A stretch of 64,000 nt of DNA from Madurella fahalii (GCA_029876055.1 CM056874.1:620001-684000), one strand, 5' to 3'. Positions 1 through 10,765 are shown, counted from the stretch's first letter. Program-made: numbers and translations. Notes: generated by a model from the letters alone, not told the origin.

Positions 1-572
1 CCTACTTTGGCGGCCGCATGATCTCGCAGCGGGATGTGAGCGAGCGCGGCGACGACATTGTCCGCGCCTTCCGGACCATGAGCGACAGGTACCCCGGCCA
101 GGTGCTCTTCGGCGGCCACCTGGTCAATCCCGGGAACAGGGTCCGGGACCCGCAGCAGCGGCTCAGTGCCGTCCACCCTGTTTGGCGGGACACGGCGGAT
201 ATCCAGATCTTCTTGTACGTGCCGCCTCCGTGCATGTCGCCGGAGCAGCGGGCCGAGGCCGAGCGGAGGGTCACAGTGGAGCTGGGTGGTATTCTCCGCG
301 CCGTGACCCCTACGAGTGCTGTATATTCTAACGAGGTATATGGCGTTTCGTCCCATGAGGACAGATCATCACCGGCACCAGGGCTAACTACCTAATGTTG
401 TTAGGGTGACATCAACGAACCAAACTGGCAGGACGCCTTTTGGGGCCCGGTCTATCCACGGTTAAGGCGGATCAAGGACAAGTACGACCCAGATGATGTG
501 TTTTGGTCCAAGTCAAGTACGGGCTCCGAGGGCTGGGCTCTGCAGAACGACTTGAAGCTCTGTAGAGCGTGA
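1..572 (+). CDS. Berberine-bridge-type FAD-linked oxidase, 3' end (partial)
   Basis: This is the C-terminal part of a flavin-dependent oxidase of the BBE family; such enzymes are usually secreted and oxidise alcohols, sugars or alkaloid-like substrates using covalent FAD. The 5' end lies left of the window; the frame is open from base 3. One intron is predicted at 336-404 (GTATAT donor, GCTAACTA branch, TTAG acceptor). Splicing produces the BBE hallmark YSNEGDINEPNWQDAFWG, followed by RLRRIKDKYDPDDVFW, the conserved segment lining the active site. The stop is TGA at 570-572. The FAD-binding domain is not in view, so substrate and subfamily cannot be told. Confidence in the family is high because of the C-terminal motif. 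Confidence 0.88.
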
Positions 573-804
573 TAAGGGGCTTCACAATTGCGCGCCAAAA
601 AGTTGTAATGAGGTAAGTAACGATTGAGTGTTTGCGAATAATAACATGCCATATGGCCAATTTCGAATGTGGTTTTTTGTCCTCGCTAAAAGATGAGGGC
701 GATGATGTTACCACACAAAATCCACCCCTATGTCTCTCCTGTTGCTCCCCCCTGAAAGTAAGGCTAAGGTCGGCCAGCCGTTCTGCACACTCGTTTTGTT
801 TTCT

Positions 805-1137
805 TCAGGGGAACTTTGAGCATCTCCCACGGCAACGCTCCTCCTCACCGGGCGGGCAAAGAATCAGCGGGATTATGCACGTATAGCCCTCGGGGCATTT
901 GGGGTCGCTATCGTCCCCGCAGGGACGACCCTCGATCGGGTCAGGCCTGCATTTTCCGATGCACTTGTTCGGGTCGCAAGGGATGAGAGGAATTTGGCAG
1001 GTGTATCCACGGGGGCAGGGGGCAATTTTGGCCCCGCAAGGACGCCCGTCGATGTTGTCGTCTTTGCCGAGGGACAAGCCAAAAAGCAACAACGCCGCGA
1101 AGAGGGCCTTGATGGTGATCATATCGGCAAGGTGCAT
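805..1137 (-). CDS. Small secreted cysteine-rich protein with a duplicated six-cysteine unit
   Basis: A single-exon gene of 110 codons. The better start is probably the second ATG (codon 6, base 1122), which gives an immediate hydrophobic signal peptide (MITIKALFAALLLFGLSLG). The mature part is two tandem copies of one unit, each starting GRPCG and containing CPxGYTC and an IPLI core, with six cysteines per copy. Spacing is C-x6-C-x5-C-x6-C-x4-C-x3-C in the first and C-x7-C-x5-C-x6-C-x7-C-x3-C in the second, so twelve cysteines could pair within each unit. No known family is recognised. Size, secretion signal and cysteine content fit a fungal effector-type or antimicrobial-type protein, but that role is inference. 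It is convergent with the oxidase gene on its left. Confidence 0.7.
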   Translation of the reverse strand: MHLADMITIKALFAALLLFGLSLGKDDNIDGRPCGAKIAPCPRGYTCQIPLIPCDPNKCIGKCRPDPIEGRPCGDDSDPKCPEGYTCIIPLILCPPGEEERCRGRCSKFP

Positions 1138-1189
1138 AGAGTAGGGGGTGCGTTCTACTATGGGTTTGAGGGGGATGAGAACTAGACCT

Positions 1190-2690
1190 TAGACATTATC
1201 ATGGATGGTTCGGGGAGCCTGGGTGTGGTTATATGGCAATTGAAGCTCCGCTGATCTTCGAGTTTTTACGTGTCCATCGCAGAGCCTATGTGGTTGATTG
1301 GCATCAACCAGGTTGCTGTTACTAAATAAGGAAGCTTCTAGGTCCCATCCTATGCTACCGCCGACGCCTCCTACACGTATACGTCCGTATTCAGTTTAGA
1401 CCTGGCGAGTCACGGTTGCCCGCGGATATGATCCCTGGTTCCTCGTCCTGAGGCGAGTATGATTACCCGACGGATGAACTTCCATGCGACCCTGACATAT
1501 TGCTAATGAAACTCGGGACCGCCCTACAATTGGGCGTTCGACTCGCGCGCTCCGCCAATGGGGGGAGCCGGGTGAGCTAGTGTGAGCGGTACGACACTCG
1601 CCGCTTTTTCTCGCACAAGTGGGTGAGCGACCGGTGGGCGAGATAGTGCCAAGTAGCTAGGTATGCAGTATTGTGGATGGGCAGATTCCATTGCGATGCA
1701 ATCGCGGCAAACATCCAACTAACCTAGCCTTGGTGTGTCAACTCCCAACCTCGTGCATCTGCTGCTTGTCACGGCGAGTGTCATCAAGATCCAGTTAAAG
1801 AAGACAGAGAAGTAGAGCTGATGTGGCGGCTGACGGCTGCTCACACTTTCACTGGCGAGGACGAGATCAAAATGCTTTCAGAAAGATCGTCTTAACCTCG
1901 AGGACGTGTCAATTCCTGTATCCCCAGGTTTGCCGAAGGAAATTGTCAGCGGCTTTGGCATCGGCGGGAGAGCCTCTCTCATTCACATAGAGTAATCTGC
2001 TATCGCACTTGTTCTTGTCCTCTTCTTCCCCTTCTTTTATTTTTTGTTTTTAATTTTTTTTTTATATATATTCTTAAATTTTTATATTTTATTTTTATTT
2101 CATATTTTTTATTTCGTTTCTGTTTCAAGGTTGCCTTGTCGTACAATCAGACTTGTCTCCACATACCATATCCCGTGAACAGGTAGTCGCCGTCAGTTAA
2201 CAGATCGCTCTAATGCCCGCCCTTGCCCGTCCACAACAGTCATAGGCAGAGCGCCGTCTCCAATGCCGATTTTTGTGCCTAACCCTAAGCCTACTCGTGA
2301 CCCGCTTCCTCCTCCCACTTTGGAGTGATTGACGTGGATGGGAACAACTGAGGGCTACTTGGTTAGAGGCAAGGAGAGCAAATGTGGATAATTATGATGG
2401 GAGCGGACTGTTGTTGGCGTGTTCTGCTGAGTGTACGTCCTGTCTGTTTGTTCTGATATGTACGGAGGATGGGGATGTTTACCTTGGGTATAATTATACG
2501 TAGGAATAGAGAAGTAGTTCGGTGGCGAGACCATGATAGTTTCACAGCCCTTGCTCTTTGAGATAATTAAGGTGATGGAGAATTAAGTTCTTCAATACTT
2601 AATTGGCTATCTAGTTATACACTACTCTATGGCCGTAGGCTGTCATTACCACAGAAGCCAACAGCATATAAAAGAGTTGCTATTACTATT
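1190..2690. other. Intergenic stretch with no supported gene
   Basis: No reading frame here looks like a protein and no splice-linked exons were found. A T-rich low-complexity tract lies at about 2033-2115. The stretch separates the small secreted protein gene from the LINE remnant and may include decayed transposon sequence that cannot be assigned. Confidence 0.5.
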
Positions 2691-3410
2691 AGCTAGTGGG
2701 TAAGCTAAGGTCAAGAGCAGGGCCAAGGCTAGGGCAAAAGCCAAGGCCAGGATCAGAATCAAAGGTAGGGCCCTGTAGTAGAGAAGGTACTAAGGAGAGC
2801 TTGGGAGGAGCGTTGGAAACGACAGGTCGGAGGCCGGCTTACTAGGCTAGCCAACGAGGGCTCGCCTAAACTGCTATTTACCAACAAGGCACTATGGAAG
2901 CACTAGGACCTTACCAAAGCCCAGAGCTCTCTACTAGTACAAACTTGGACAGGGACCATTGGCCTACGGGATTTCCTTCTCCAAAGGGGGGTTCCAGACC
3001 TCCCTACTCCCTACTGTAGTTGTGGAGAGGTCGGGAGACAGTGGAGTACCTTGTTATGTGGCGCTCAATACCACCGAAGCCTAGAACCTAGTTAAGGCAA
3101 GAAATTCGAACCCACCAAGACCTTAGCCTTGTATTACAGGGCCGAGATCCCTAGAACCTCAGGCTGTCAAGGAAGGTTTTGGGCTGGCTAATGGATTTGG
3201 GCCGATTGATGGATTATAACCTAGTTCGACAGCTAGAACTAGAGGTCGAGAAGGCTGAGGAAGAGGGGGAGATGGTGGTGGATGAATCTGAAGACGAGAG
3301 CTAGAAGCTCTCAAGGCCTTGTATAATGCCTTCCTTTCTTTTGCAATCAACTGGCGCCTTCTACTGTTGTTTTCTATTACTCGTTTATATAGGTTTTTCA
3401 CTCGACCTAT
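2690..3410 (+). mobile_element. Degenerate non-LTR retrotransposon (Tad-like LINE) 3' fragment
   Basis: Frames on the plus strand give the C-terminal end of a LINE ORF2 protein. Around 2885-3060 there is a TKAQSSLL-like segment, then TGTIGLRDFLLQRGVP, then PTPYCSCGE followed by an ETVEHLL-like segment (read here as RQWSTLLCG), the order seen after the RNase H domain in fungal Tad-type LINEs. Further on, RNLALVLQGRDP precedes a Glu-rich tail (about 3105-3300). Stops and frame breaks interrupt it and no start or 5' half is visible, so it is a dead 5'-truncated fragment. The exact ends are not defined. Confidence 0.6.
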
Positions 3411-3574
3411 ACGGTACGGATTCCCTACGTATATAGCGGTAGAAGGTCTTACGCATCCTATCTTGGGTATAGGGGTGTAGGAAGAATAATAATATATACT
3501 ACTCTATCTAGTATTTATTCTATACAGACTACACTCTTCCTAGCTCTTAGCTACCTTAGTTAACATACCTCTAG

Positions 3575-4060
3575 TTTGGCAGCGCCGTGGTTATTCCCGT
3601 ACGGCCCCTCGGAGGCATAGCTGCAATACTAGTGGTATCCAACTAATACCCCGACCGCGGTGTGGCCGTGAACACGGCCCTGGGTGGAGGCACGAACGTG
3701 GTACAGGGCTTGTTCATCAAGGCGTTTCTGACGGCGGAGGCCGGTGCTAAGTCATTATAATGGCTACGGCCGAGAAGCACCACGCTACGTCCCTGGCGCC
3801 GGTGGCTATTGGGTCTTCTTTCTTCCTCACCCAGGCTGTCACGCGTCCACTTCACTAGCGGCTCGCTCAACCCCCCCCTGCAACCTTGGTCCTGCCATTG
3901 TCCTAGGCCGGTGACCGGCTTATTTTTAGATCTGCATTATCGGCCCGGCTTATGGCGCCATGTTGACTAGCGGATTTTACGTTCTTTTCGGAACCCTGCT
4001 TTTGAAGGAGTGTAACCCAGGCCGGAACGCGGATAATCTCGAGAAACAGTCGTAGAAAGA
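3575..4060 (+). pseudogene. Aquaporin (MIP family) pseudogene
   Basis: Pieces of a major intrinsic protein occur in the right order but in shifting frames. From 3602 the frame reads RPLGGIAAILVVSN (transmembrane helix), then a stop, then VNTALGGGTNVVQGLFIKAF. After a shift near 3765 it gives ATAEKHHATSLAPVAIGSSF. After further shifts it gives SLNP and NLGPAIV (second NPA-box region), then GPAYGAMLTSGFYVLFGTLL and ECNPGRN, the usual last helix and tail of fungal aquaporins. At least three indels and an in-frame stop mean it cannot encode a working channel. The first NPA half is not recognisable. A G-run lies downstream at about 4241-4252. The order of segments makes the family assignment firm. 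Confidence 0.72.
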
Positions 4061-4428
4061 AAAGCAGAATGATTCGAGCTCCGAGAGTTCTGTTCCTTTT
4101 TTTGCATTGGGTAGAGAAGGGGTGGATAGGAAGGATGGAATGAGGGAAGATGATGTGATTGAAGATGATGGATGGGATGGGATGGATGTGGGATGATGGT
4201 ATGGCATTGATACCATGAGGCGATGCGGAATTGGGACTTTTGGGGGGGGGGGGGAAGGCGTGAAAGAGGACTAGAAGAGATACTACGGGCATCAGAGAAA
4301 GATGTATCCCGTATTATACCTAATTTAGTAGCCATGATTTACCTGCGGATGCAACTATTAACTAGATAGATTATTAGAAACGATACACTAGACCAAGACA
4401 ACTTTGGAGCGGAAAGGGTGCATTAATC

Positions 4429-5346
4429 CTATCCAGTCCACACGGCAGGCCCCGGCGGTTTATACTCCAACAGTCTCATATCCTCCTGTTCTACTTCGGG
4501 AAATTGGTTCGATGGCACCTGAAGACCTTGAGACATGACGGAGTTAGCAATATATTCTAGGTATATAGAGGGAAATAATATTTACCTGGGTCATTTGCTT
4601 TGTAGGTGCCGGGAAACCTGGCAAACCCTACCGGAGTCCCTCCACCGGGGCCAATAATATTGACAAAGGCGCAGTTGACATACCACTGCTGATAGCTTGG
4701 TACAAAGTCCGTAGGCATGAAGTGCTCGATGCGCATCAGGTATTTGCCTGGGGGTGTGGTTTTTGGAATGGTAAAGTTGTACTCGGATTCCATCACCACC
4801 GACCACACAGAATTGTTCAGAGGGCCTGCGTACGCAATCTTGAACCAATCCCCATCGCCCCGGTAATTTTGGAGGTCATCGTTAGGAGCTCGGGACAGGT
4901 AGACGATGGTCGGACCGGGATGCCAGACGTAGGGATACCAGAAGGGGGTATCCGGACCTAAATTTTGTCCTCTGTTCCCAGAGCCGTCAACAGACACTCG
5001 AAATCCAATTTCGGACCCAGCGAGAACATCAGCCGTTTCAGTCTTTGCGGCCGCGTCGAATGCATTCCTGCCGCAAGTGATATTTGGGTCCGCAACGTCG
5101 AGGATGGGGGGTAATTTGAAGAACTGATAGCCTGGAGGATATGAAGAGATGTTGATTGGCACCGAAGGGGCTACATCACTGCACCCTTGTTAGTAAGTCT
5201 CTTACAGCGTTGGCTTGTCCTTACAGGACGTATTTCCATTCGGGAGTCTCGGTGCCGTTGACGAGGAGCATCCCGAATGCGCTGTGGCCCAGAGCTCTTG
5301 GAACAAGCACGGCACCCAGGGCGGCAGCCAGGACTATTTTCATCAT
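4429..5346 (-). CDS. AA9 lytic polysaccharide monooxygenase (former GH61)
   Basis: A copper enzyme that cleaves cellulose or related glucans oxidatively outside the cell. Three exons are predicted: 5225-5346, 4586-5178 and 4429-4526. The introns are 5179-5224 (GTAAGG donor) and 4527-4585 (GTAAAT donor). The spliced frame is 270 codons with no break. A 20-residue signal peptide ends at ALG, so the mature protein starts with His21, the first ligand of the histidine brace. The second ligand is the His in YPYVWHPGPTIVYLSRAP. The axial region is seen in HFMPTDFVPSYQQWYVNCAF (Gln and Tyr before CAF). The end, PGPAVWTG, is the usual AA9 C terminus. There is no cellulose-binding module. All key residues are present, so the gene looks functional. 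Regioselectivity cannot be read from sequence. Confidence 0.92.
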
Positions 5347-5879
5347 GGTGAATGTTGTGATCAGTGGAAGGGAGTGCCGTGTTGGGGGCCAAAAAGCATG
5401 GGTAGATCAATACATTCCAACGACATTTTAAGTTTCTAAGCCCTAGACTCGGAAATCCCAGACCTAGATCTTATTGTAAAGTGTTCGCACTCCCATGGAT
5501 TACCCTAACTGCTAAGGACCCAGTGACAGTACATGTGATACATCGATAGCCACTAAGGTGACCTGGGTAAATAGAACTATCGAATCAACAAGTGCGGGGC
5601 ATCTGCTTTGATTGATGCAGTCGTCGGCTAGTCAGATAGACAGAGGGATTGGGGCGTAGCATTAGGACTACTGTAATATACCGGCAGGACCCTAATTAAC
5701 GCATCTTAAGGGCCGGTTAAAGTGAACCCCATTTATTCGAAGAATCACGGGCACACTTTGTCTGGATCTCCGATAAAGCTATTGTGTGAGGTTCTCCATT
5801 GGTTAGAACCTCTCTCTACTACTTAGGTTAGGGTAAGCCGAAGTAAGGTAGTGGCAAACCCAAATCCTAGGAGGTTTGG

Positions 5880-6400
5880 CTAGGCATTTAGACCCCCCGA
5901 CAAAATTAGCCTTGATGATCTCCACTGACAAGCGTCCATCCCTCCTCAGCCAGGCGCAGAACTCGGGACTCTCGGCAAAGGTTTCAATCTTGCAGCCGTA
6001 TAATGCTCAGCCGTCCTCTCGAGCCTTTGCGGCCGAACCCCTTCTAGGCAGTGCTCACCCAGTTGACGACAAACCCATAGTCCGATCCTTGAGCTTCAGA
6101 TCCAAGGCGTCTTCCAGCCTGCCAAGGGCTAATCCGGCCGGTTGCGGGTTGCCGTAGCATTCCGCAAAGAAGTAGACGTCCGCGTGCGAGACAAAGACGC
6201 CTGCCGTGTAGGGATCTGTCAGAACCGAAGAAGGGGCGTAGTAATGGAGCACATAAGACGCAACGATGGTACGACATAGGGTGAGCACGTGAGAGTTAGG
6301 CAGCATTGCCGCCACCACTATATCCCCACCTTGAGATCTACTCCATCGTAGCTTGTACAATACTTGCAGTTAGGTACTCAGGTCTTTCTTCCCTCGAGGG
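5880..6400 (-). pseudogene. Unrecognised protein-coding remnant with one candidate intron
   Basis: The minus strand carries a protein-like stretch (6055-6360) that includes LTDPYTAGVFVSHADVYFFA and ECYGNPQPAGLALGRLEDAL. Near 6090 the sense appears to move to another frame, giving DYGFVVNW, and then to continue across a good intron (5989-6058, GTGAGC donor, CTGCAAG acceptor) into IETFAESPEFCAWLRRDGRL and VEIIKANF. The two halves make sense together only if a small indel lies near 6090, so the copy is probably broken. No family is recognised. The upstream limit is unclear; an acceptor-like TGCAAG lies near 6365. Confidence 0.4.
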
Positions 6401-6773
6401 ACTGTCACAGACCAACCGTATAGGCGGCCCAGAAGGCTGCGGCCCGGAACGCCCCTCGTTCTGATAGCCAATCGCTGAGACGACCAATCAGGATAATCAG
6501 GGAATTATGATCGTGTGACACCGCAGGGAGCGAGAAGGGGATCAAGAATTGAGCGTTGGTAGGAGAAAAGAAGAGAAAGTGTGCCTTGTTCTGATTCCAA
6601 TATGTGGGAGACTTTGAGCGGTATATATACAAAAGAGATCCTCTGCAGCTAACTGCGCTCTAACTCCTGGCAGCATTAAACTCTCTCAGATCGCAACAGA
6701 TCGTTATCACCAGTAATGCTGGTAATAATGGGATAAAGGTCATGAACATTACTAGTAATAGTGATAGTCGATA

Positions 6774-8635
6774 ACGTGCATGATAAGCGAGCGATCCAGA
6801 CAAGCGAGCGATCCACTTTCCAACGCAACACACCTCTTCCACACAAAACATCATATTGCTCTACGACTAATAATGGAAAATCTTTCGTACGAAGCCAAAA
6901 TGCAACTGGCGCTCAACGCTAGTCAACGAGACTAAAATCTCAGCGGCCGAGCTGTAGCGAAAATCTATACCGTCAATAAGGATACCCTCCGTCACCGACG
7001 CGCCGGTCGGCCTGCAAGATGCGATATACCAGCTAATTCACACAAGCTTACGGATTTGGAGGAGAAAACGATTGTTCAATACATAATTGAGCTATATACA
7101 CGCGTATTTCATCCTCGGCTCGCGTACGTAGAAGATATGGCCAACCGATTGCTATACGAACGCGACGCGCCGCCTATTGGCGTACGATGGGCTTATAACT
7201 TCGTCAAGCGCTAACCAGAACTTCGAATGCGTTTTACGCGTAAATACGACTACCAGAGGGCCAAATACGAAGATCCAAAAGTTATTCGCGAGTGGTTTGC
7301 ACTTGTATATAACATTAAGGTCAAATATGGCATTCTCGACGACGATTTATACAACTTCGATGAGACTGGGTTTATGATGGGCATTATCATCGCCTCTATG
7401 GTAGTTACTACCTTAGATGGCTGTAGTAGGGCTAAACAAGCCTAGTCTGGTAATCGAGAGTAGGCTATAGTTATCTAAGGAGTAAATGCCTTGGGCTGGG
7501 CCATCCCACCATTCATCATCTTAGCTAGGCAATATCACCTTGCCAATTGGTATCAAGAGTACAACCTTCCGGCTACTTGGCGTATTGCAACAACTGACAA
7601 TGGTTGGACTACCAATAAGAAAGGCATAGATTGGATTCGGCACTTTGATTTGTATACAGTATCTCGTATAAAAGGCAAATATCGGCTGCTAATCCTTGAC
7701 GGCGACGATAGCCACCACTCCGAAGAATTCGAGACCTACTACCAGGAGCACAACATTATTACGCTTTATATACCTCCGCGCTCTTCACACATACTCCAGC
7801 CATTGGATGTTAGCTATTTTAGGCCATTGAAGAAGGCGTATAGCTGCCAAATTGAGCAGTTGATACGGATGAACATCACACATATCAGCAAGTTAGAGTT
7901 TCTTTATGCGTTCAGAAAGGCGTTTTTTACTTCAATTACAGAAAGTAATATCCAAAGGGGATTTACCGGAGCCGGGCTTGTACCGTATAATCCAGAAAGG
8001 GTGATATCTAAGCTGGATATACGCATCCGGACTCCAACACCCCCAGCCTCAAGCCCAGGCACGGCACTACCTTGGCTCTCTCAAACACCACACAACCCTC
8101 GAGAAGCCACTTCACAGTTAGAGCTTATCAAAAATCGAATATCCAACCATCATAGTAGCTCCCCAACACCTATACTGGCTGCTATAGACCGATTAGCTAA
8201 AGGTACAATAGCTGTAATGCATAAGGTTGCTCTTTTGCGTACAGAGGTCTCAGCACTTCGAAAGGCCAATGAGGGGCTTAGTAAGCGACGGAGAGCCAAA
8301 AAAACACGTGTACGGCTTGGAGGGTCACTTACTGTACAGGAGGCACAGGATCTACTAGATCAGAAGGCTGTAGGTAAGCAGTTGGTCCAGGAAACGCGAT
8401 AAAATGGTGGTAGTGCAGGGGGGTCTCGTACGAAGATTCGGTGCTGTGGCGTGTGCGGAAAGCCTGGGCATAATGCACGCACATGCAAAGAGGCTGCAGA
8501 ATCATCTGATTCATCTGTTTCTGATTCAGTTATTGTTATTTCCTAGTGTTGTGGTTGTGTAATTGAAGATAGATGTGGTGGGGTGGTGGAAAATGGATCG
8601 CTCGCTTGTCTGGATCGCTCGCTTATCATGCACGT
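6774..8635 (+). mobile_element. pogo/Fot1-type DNA transposon, full length, TIRs intact, transposase dead
   Basis: The element is bounded by inverted repeats starting ACGTGCATGATAAGCGAGCG and is flanked by TA on both sides (6772-6773 and 8636-8637), the target duplication of Tc1/mariner/pogo elements. The two ends match over about 46 bases with one difference. Each TIR contains the motif AAGCGAGCGATCCA twice, separated by GAC, which looks like a paired transposase-binding site. Length is 1,862 bp. The encoded transposase has six in-frame stops. Related but diverged copies occur at 33,060-35,198, 32,345-35,816 and 42,358-43,079. Confidence 0.9.
6873..8546 (+). pseudogene. pogo/Fot1 transposase with six in-frame stops
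   Basis: One frame runs from ATG 6873 to TAG 8544-8546 (557 codons) and is broken by stops at 6933, 7212, 7443, 7461, 7476 and 8400, all TAG or TAA. The parts are an N-terminal helix-turn-helix region (AVAKIYTVNKDTLRHRRAGR), a CENP-B-like HTH (VEDMANRLL, WAYNFVKR), the DDE domain and a C-terminal zinc knuckle CGVCGKPGHNARTC. The DDE residues are the Asp in NFDETGF, the Asp in TTDNGW and the Asp in LILDGDDSHHS. The stops fit TGG-to-TAG, CGA/CAA-to-TGA/TAA type transitions, as RIP would leave. No indels are needed, so the copy died by point mutation. Confidence 0.88.
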
Positions 8636-8654
8636 TAACGTATTCCATATATGA

Positions 8655-8748
8655 ATGTGCCACACGGACATGTGCCACACGGACGAATGTGCCACACGGA
8701 CGAATGTACCACACGGACGAATGTGCCACACGGACGAAAGTGCCAACA
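8655..8748. repeat. Minisatellite, about 17-18-bp units
   Basis: Five to six tandem units of the type GAATGTGCCACACGGAC follow the right end of the pogo element by about 20 bases. Units differ by one or two bases and some lack the GAA. No coding function is apparent. Confidence 0.75.
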
Positions 8749-8804
8749 ATCCGCACCTTTGCAACAAAACCATCCAATGATTCCACCAAAACAGCTCAAA
8801 ACAA

Positions 8805-9530
8805 TTGAAATTACTTAGAATCGTCTTCTTCGGACGTCTCCGCGACTACCTGATAGGTGCACGAATTGTAGCCGGATTCGCCGCAGTTGCTACAACGCCG
8901 TGTGCACGTCTCAGTCCTCGGCCTCCGACTACTCCTGGCCTACGTTTCCTCCCTAATCTATATATCTACGTCTCTCTAGCCTTGCAAATCCTGTACATCC
9001 TGTACAATAAGCGATCCTCTATCTCGTACCTGTTGTTTTTTAGCCCTTTGGCACTTACTTAGTACCTTATTTGCTGCCCGAAGGTCCCAGATCTCTACTT
9101 ATATCAATGCTACCTTGTAAGGACCGGCTGGGTAAGGTCGGCGTGGGCGCAGGACGGAAGCCCCGAAGCCGCAGCGCCGGCAGGGTCACAAAAAGCAATA
9201 ACAACACTAGGCCAGAAGGGCGTGGATATTGCGTCAGAGGAGCGTCGAAGGAGCGTATAAGCAAGGACGATGATAGGGCAGCGAGCGGGGTAAGTGAGCC
9301 CAGACGCTGTCATCGTAGGGCATAAAGAGGGGGGTGGAAGACAGGACTTAGGAAAGAGACAAGAGTTCAATAAGACCACCATCTTACCTCTAACGAGCGC
9401 TCTTCTCCTACATTGCGCGTACACTACTCATACCCAGGCATTCTAGTCCTACTACTCTTAGGTCTTTGACCCTCATACATTGAACTCTCTGTCTTCCAGG
9501 CGACTAGACCGTCCAGGGCGAGTGTAGTAC
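8805..9530 (+). repeat. LTR-like repeat preceding a gag remnant; inverted copy at about 30,680-31,250
   Basis: The part at about 9064-9470 (GTAAGGACCGGCTGGGTAAG and onwards, including a GGAGCGTCGAAGGAGCG segment) reappears, diverged, on the other strand at about 30,690-31,090. It lies directly upstream of a gag remnant in the same orientation, so the best reading is the 5' LTR and leader of a second LTR-retrotransposon family. Exact LTR ends and target duplications were not found. Reading frames inside it are not protein-like. Confidence 0.5.
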
Positions 9531-9824
9531 CAAGGCATCAGTGCACTACTCTCAATCAGCTTATAAACGAAATAGAAGACTCGCTTACGTCGAATTGCTA
9601 GCCTTCTAGCATCGTACAACTTCCTAATATTCCTGAGATTTCGGACGCTCAGGTCCTTAATTCTTTTAGTATAACCTAAAGGTACCTACCTACAGATGAG
9701 CTGCTTATTGACCGCTTCCCCGTAGCCTAGACAGATACGTCCCTATCTAAGCAATAGCAGCAACTACTTAACGAAGAACAACAGCTTAACAAATAGATTG
9801 CTGTCGTATGCCGGGAGGCTATAT

Positions 9825-10095
9825 AGTCAAAAGGGTCAGGTGCTAGTCCAAAGGATCAGGATCACAGGATCTAGTGTAGGAGCCAAACCCATGTACTCTA
9901 TTGAGCTAAAGAAGACTGGCAGCTAACTGCGCCACTGTATAAACGTCATCCTGTACGTGTATCTCGTCTATAAAAGGAGCAAGGTCTCTAGCAGAGATAG
10001 AGCGGGAACAACACACAATCAAAACAATCAACACAAGACACACAAAATCCTAAACTGTCATTTCCCAAAATTCAGAGGTGTCGTGCTTTCCGATA
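9825..10095 (+). mobile_element. 271-bp solo LTR-like insertion with a tRNA-like core
   Basis: This insertion is flanked by TATAT (9820-9824) and TATAC (10096-10100), a 5-bp target duplication with one transition. It splits the gag remnant. It starts GTCAAAAGGGTCAGG and ends near TTCAGAGGTGTCGTG...CCGATA. An equally long copy lies on the other strand at 34,565-34,835. On the minus strand the middle reads like a tRNA, with a GGCGCAGTTAGCTG box A and a GGGTTTGACTCC-like box B (here slightly mutated). It has no coding capacity. Confidence 0.7.
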
Positions 10096-10508
10096 TATAC
10101 TACACTATAAGAGAGCTAAGTTTAAACTACTTCTCCGTTGGAATCAATATGTACTAAAACTGGGGTCTCTGGTTAATCCTATGGTATATCTCTCCCGGAA
10201 GGCCCTCTTGATCTCTCCTAAGCCTACTCCTACAACCCCCGTGAGCGTGGTGCTCTAGCAGCTTAGAACAGTTGTATAAGTGGGAGTGATATAGAAGATT
10301 CCGACTCTTATCTATCCTACGTACAATGGGTCCAATACGACCACTCTTTACAATTTTCTTTTCGATTATAAGGCGAACTTCTGCCTTCTCGGCAATGTTC
10401 TAAATAGCGACTATATTACGTATATAGTAAGCTGCTTATATGAGACCTCTAAGAATACCTAGGTCAAGTACATTACTGAGCGGGAAAATGACTCTTCCTT
10501 TGACTCTG

Positions 10509-10765
10509 TATAAAGGGAGTTGTTCTAGGAACACGTTGAGGGAGATGGACTACGATGTCTCAGTACCGAAAAGGGTTCGATCAGTGGGCGATAGCTTCAC
10601 GAACAGCCTCCTATTGTCATTGACTATACAGAGACTGATCCTTACGGATCAGAAGTTCCCCGCGTGAGAGGGTTTCCTACGGGGTTCTTATCTACCCTAG
10701 TACAGTGACATCATCCACCGTCATTCGGCCGGTTCTCCCGGTCTTGCCCCATAGCTCTCATTACA
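10509..10765 (-). mobile_element. Solo LTR of the Ty3/Gypsy family inside the gag remnant
   Basis: About 257 bases match the 251-bp Gypsy LTRs found at 20,760, 27,896 and 29,367, in the orientation that starts (TG)TAAAGGG and ends CTCTCATTACA. The flanks are CTCTG (10504-10508) and CTTTG (10766-10770), a 5-bp target duplication with one transition. The gag sense resumes after it, so it is an insertion and not part of the host element. Confidence 0.75.

Noticed and set aside
8655..8748. Regular short repeats as a CRISPR-like array
   Set aside because: There are no unique spacers and the genome is fungal; it is a minisatellite.
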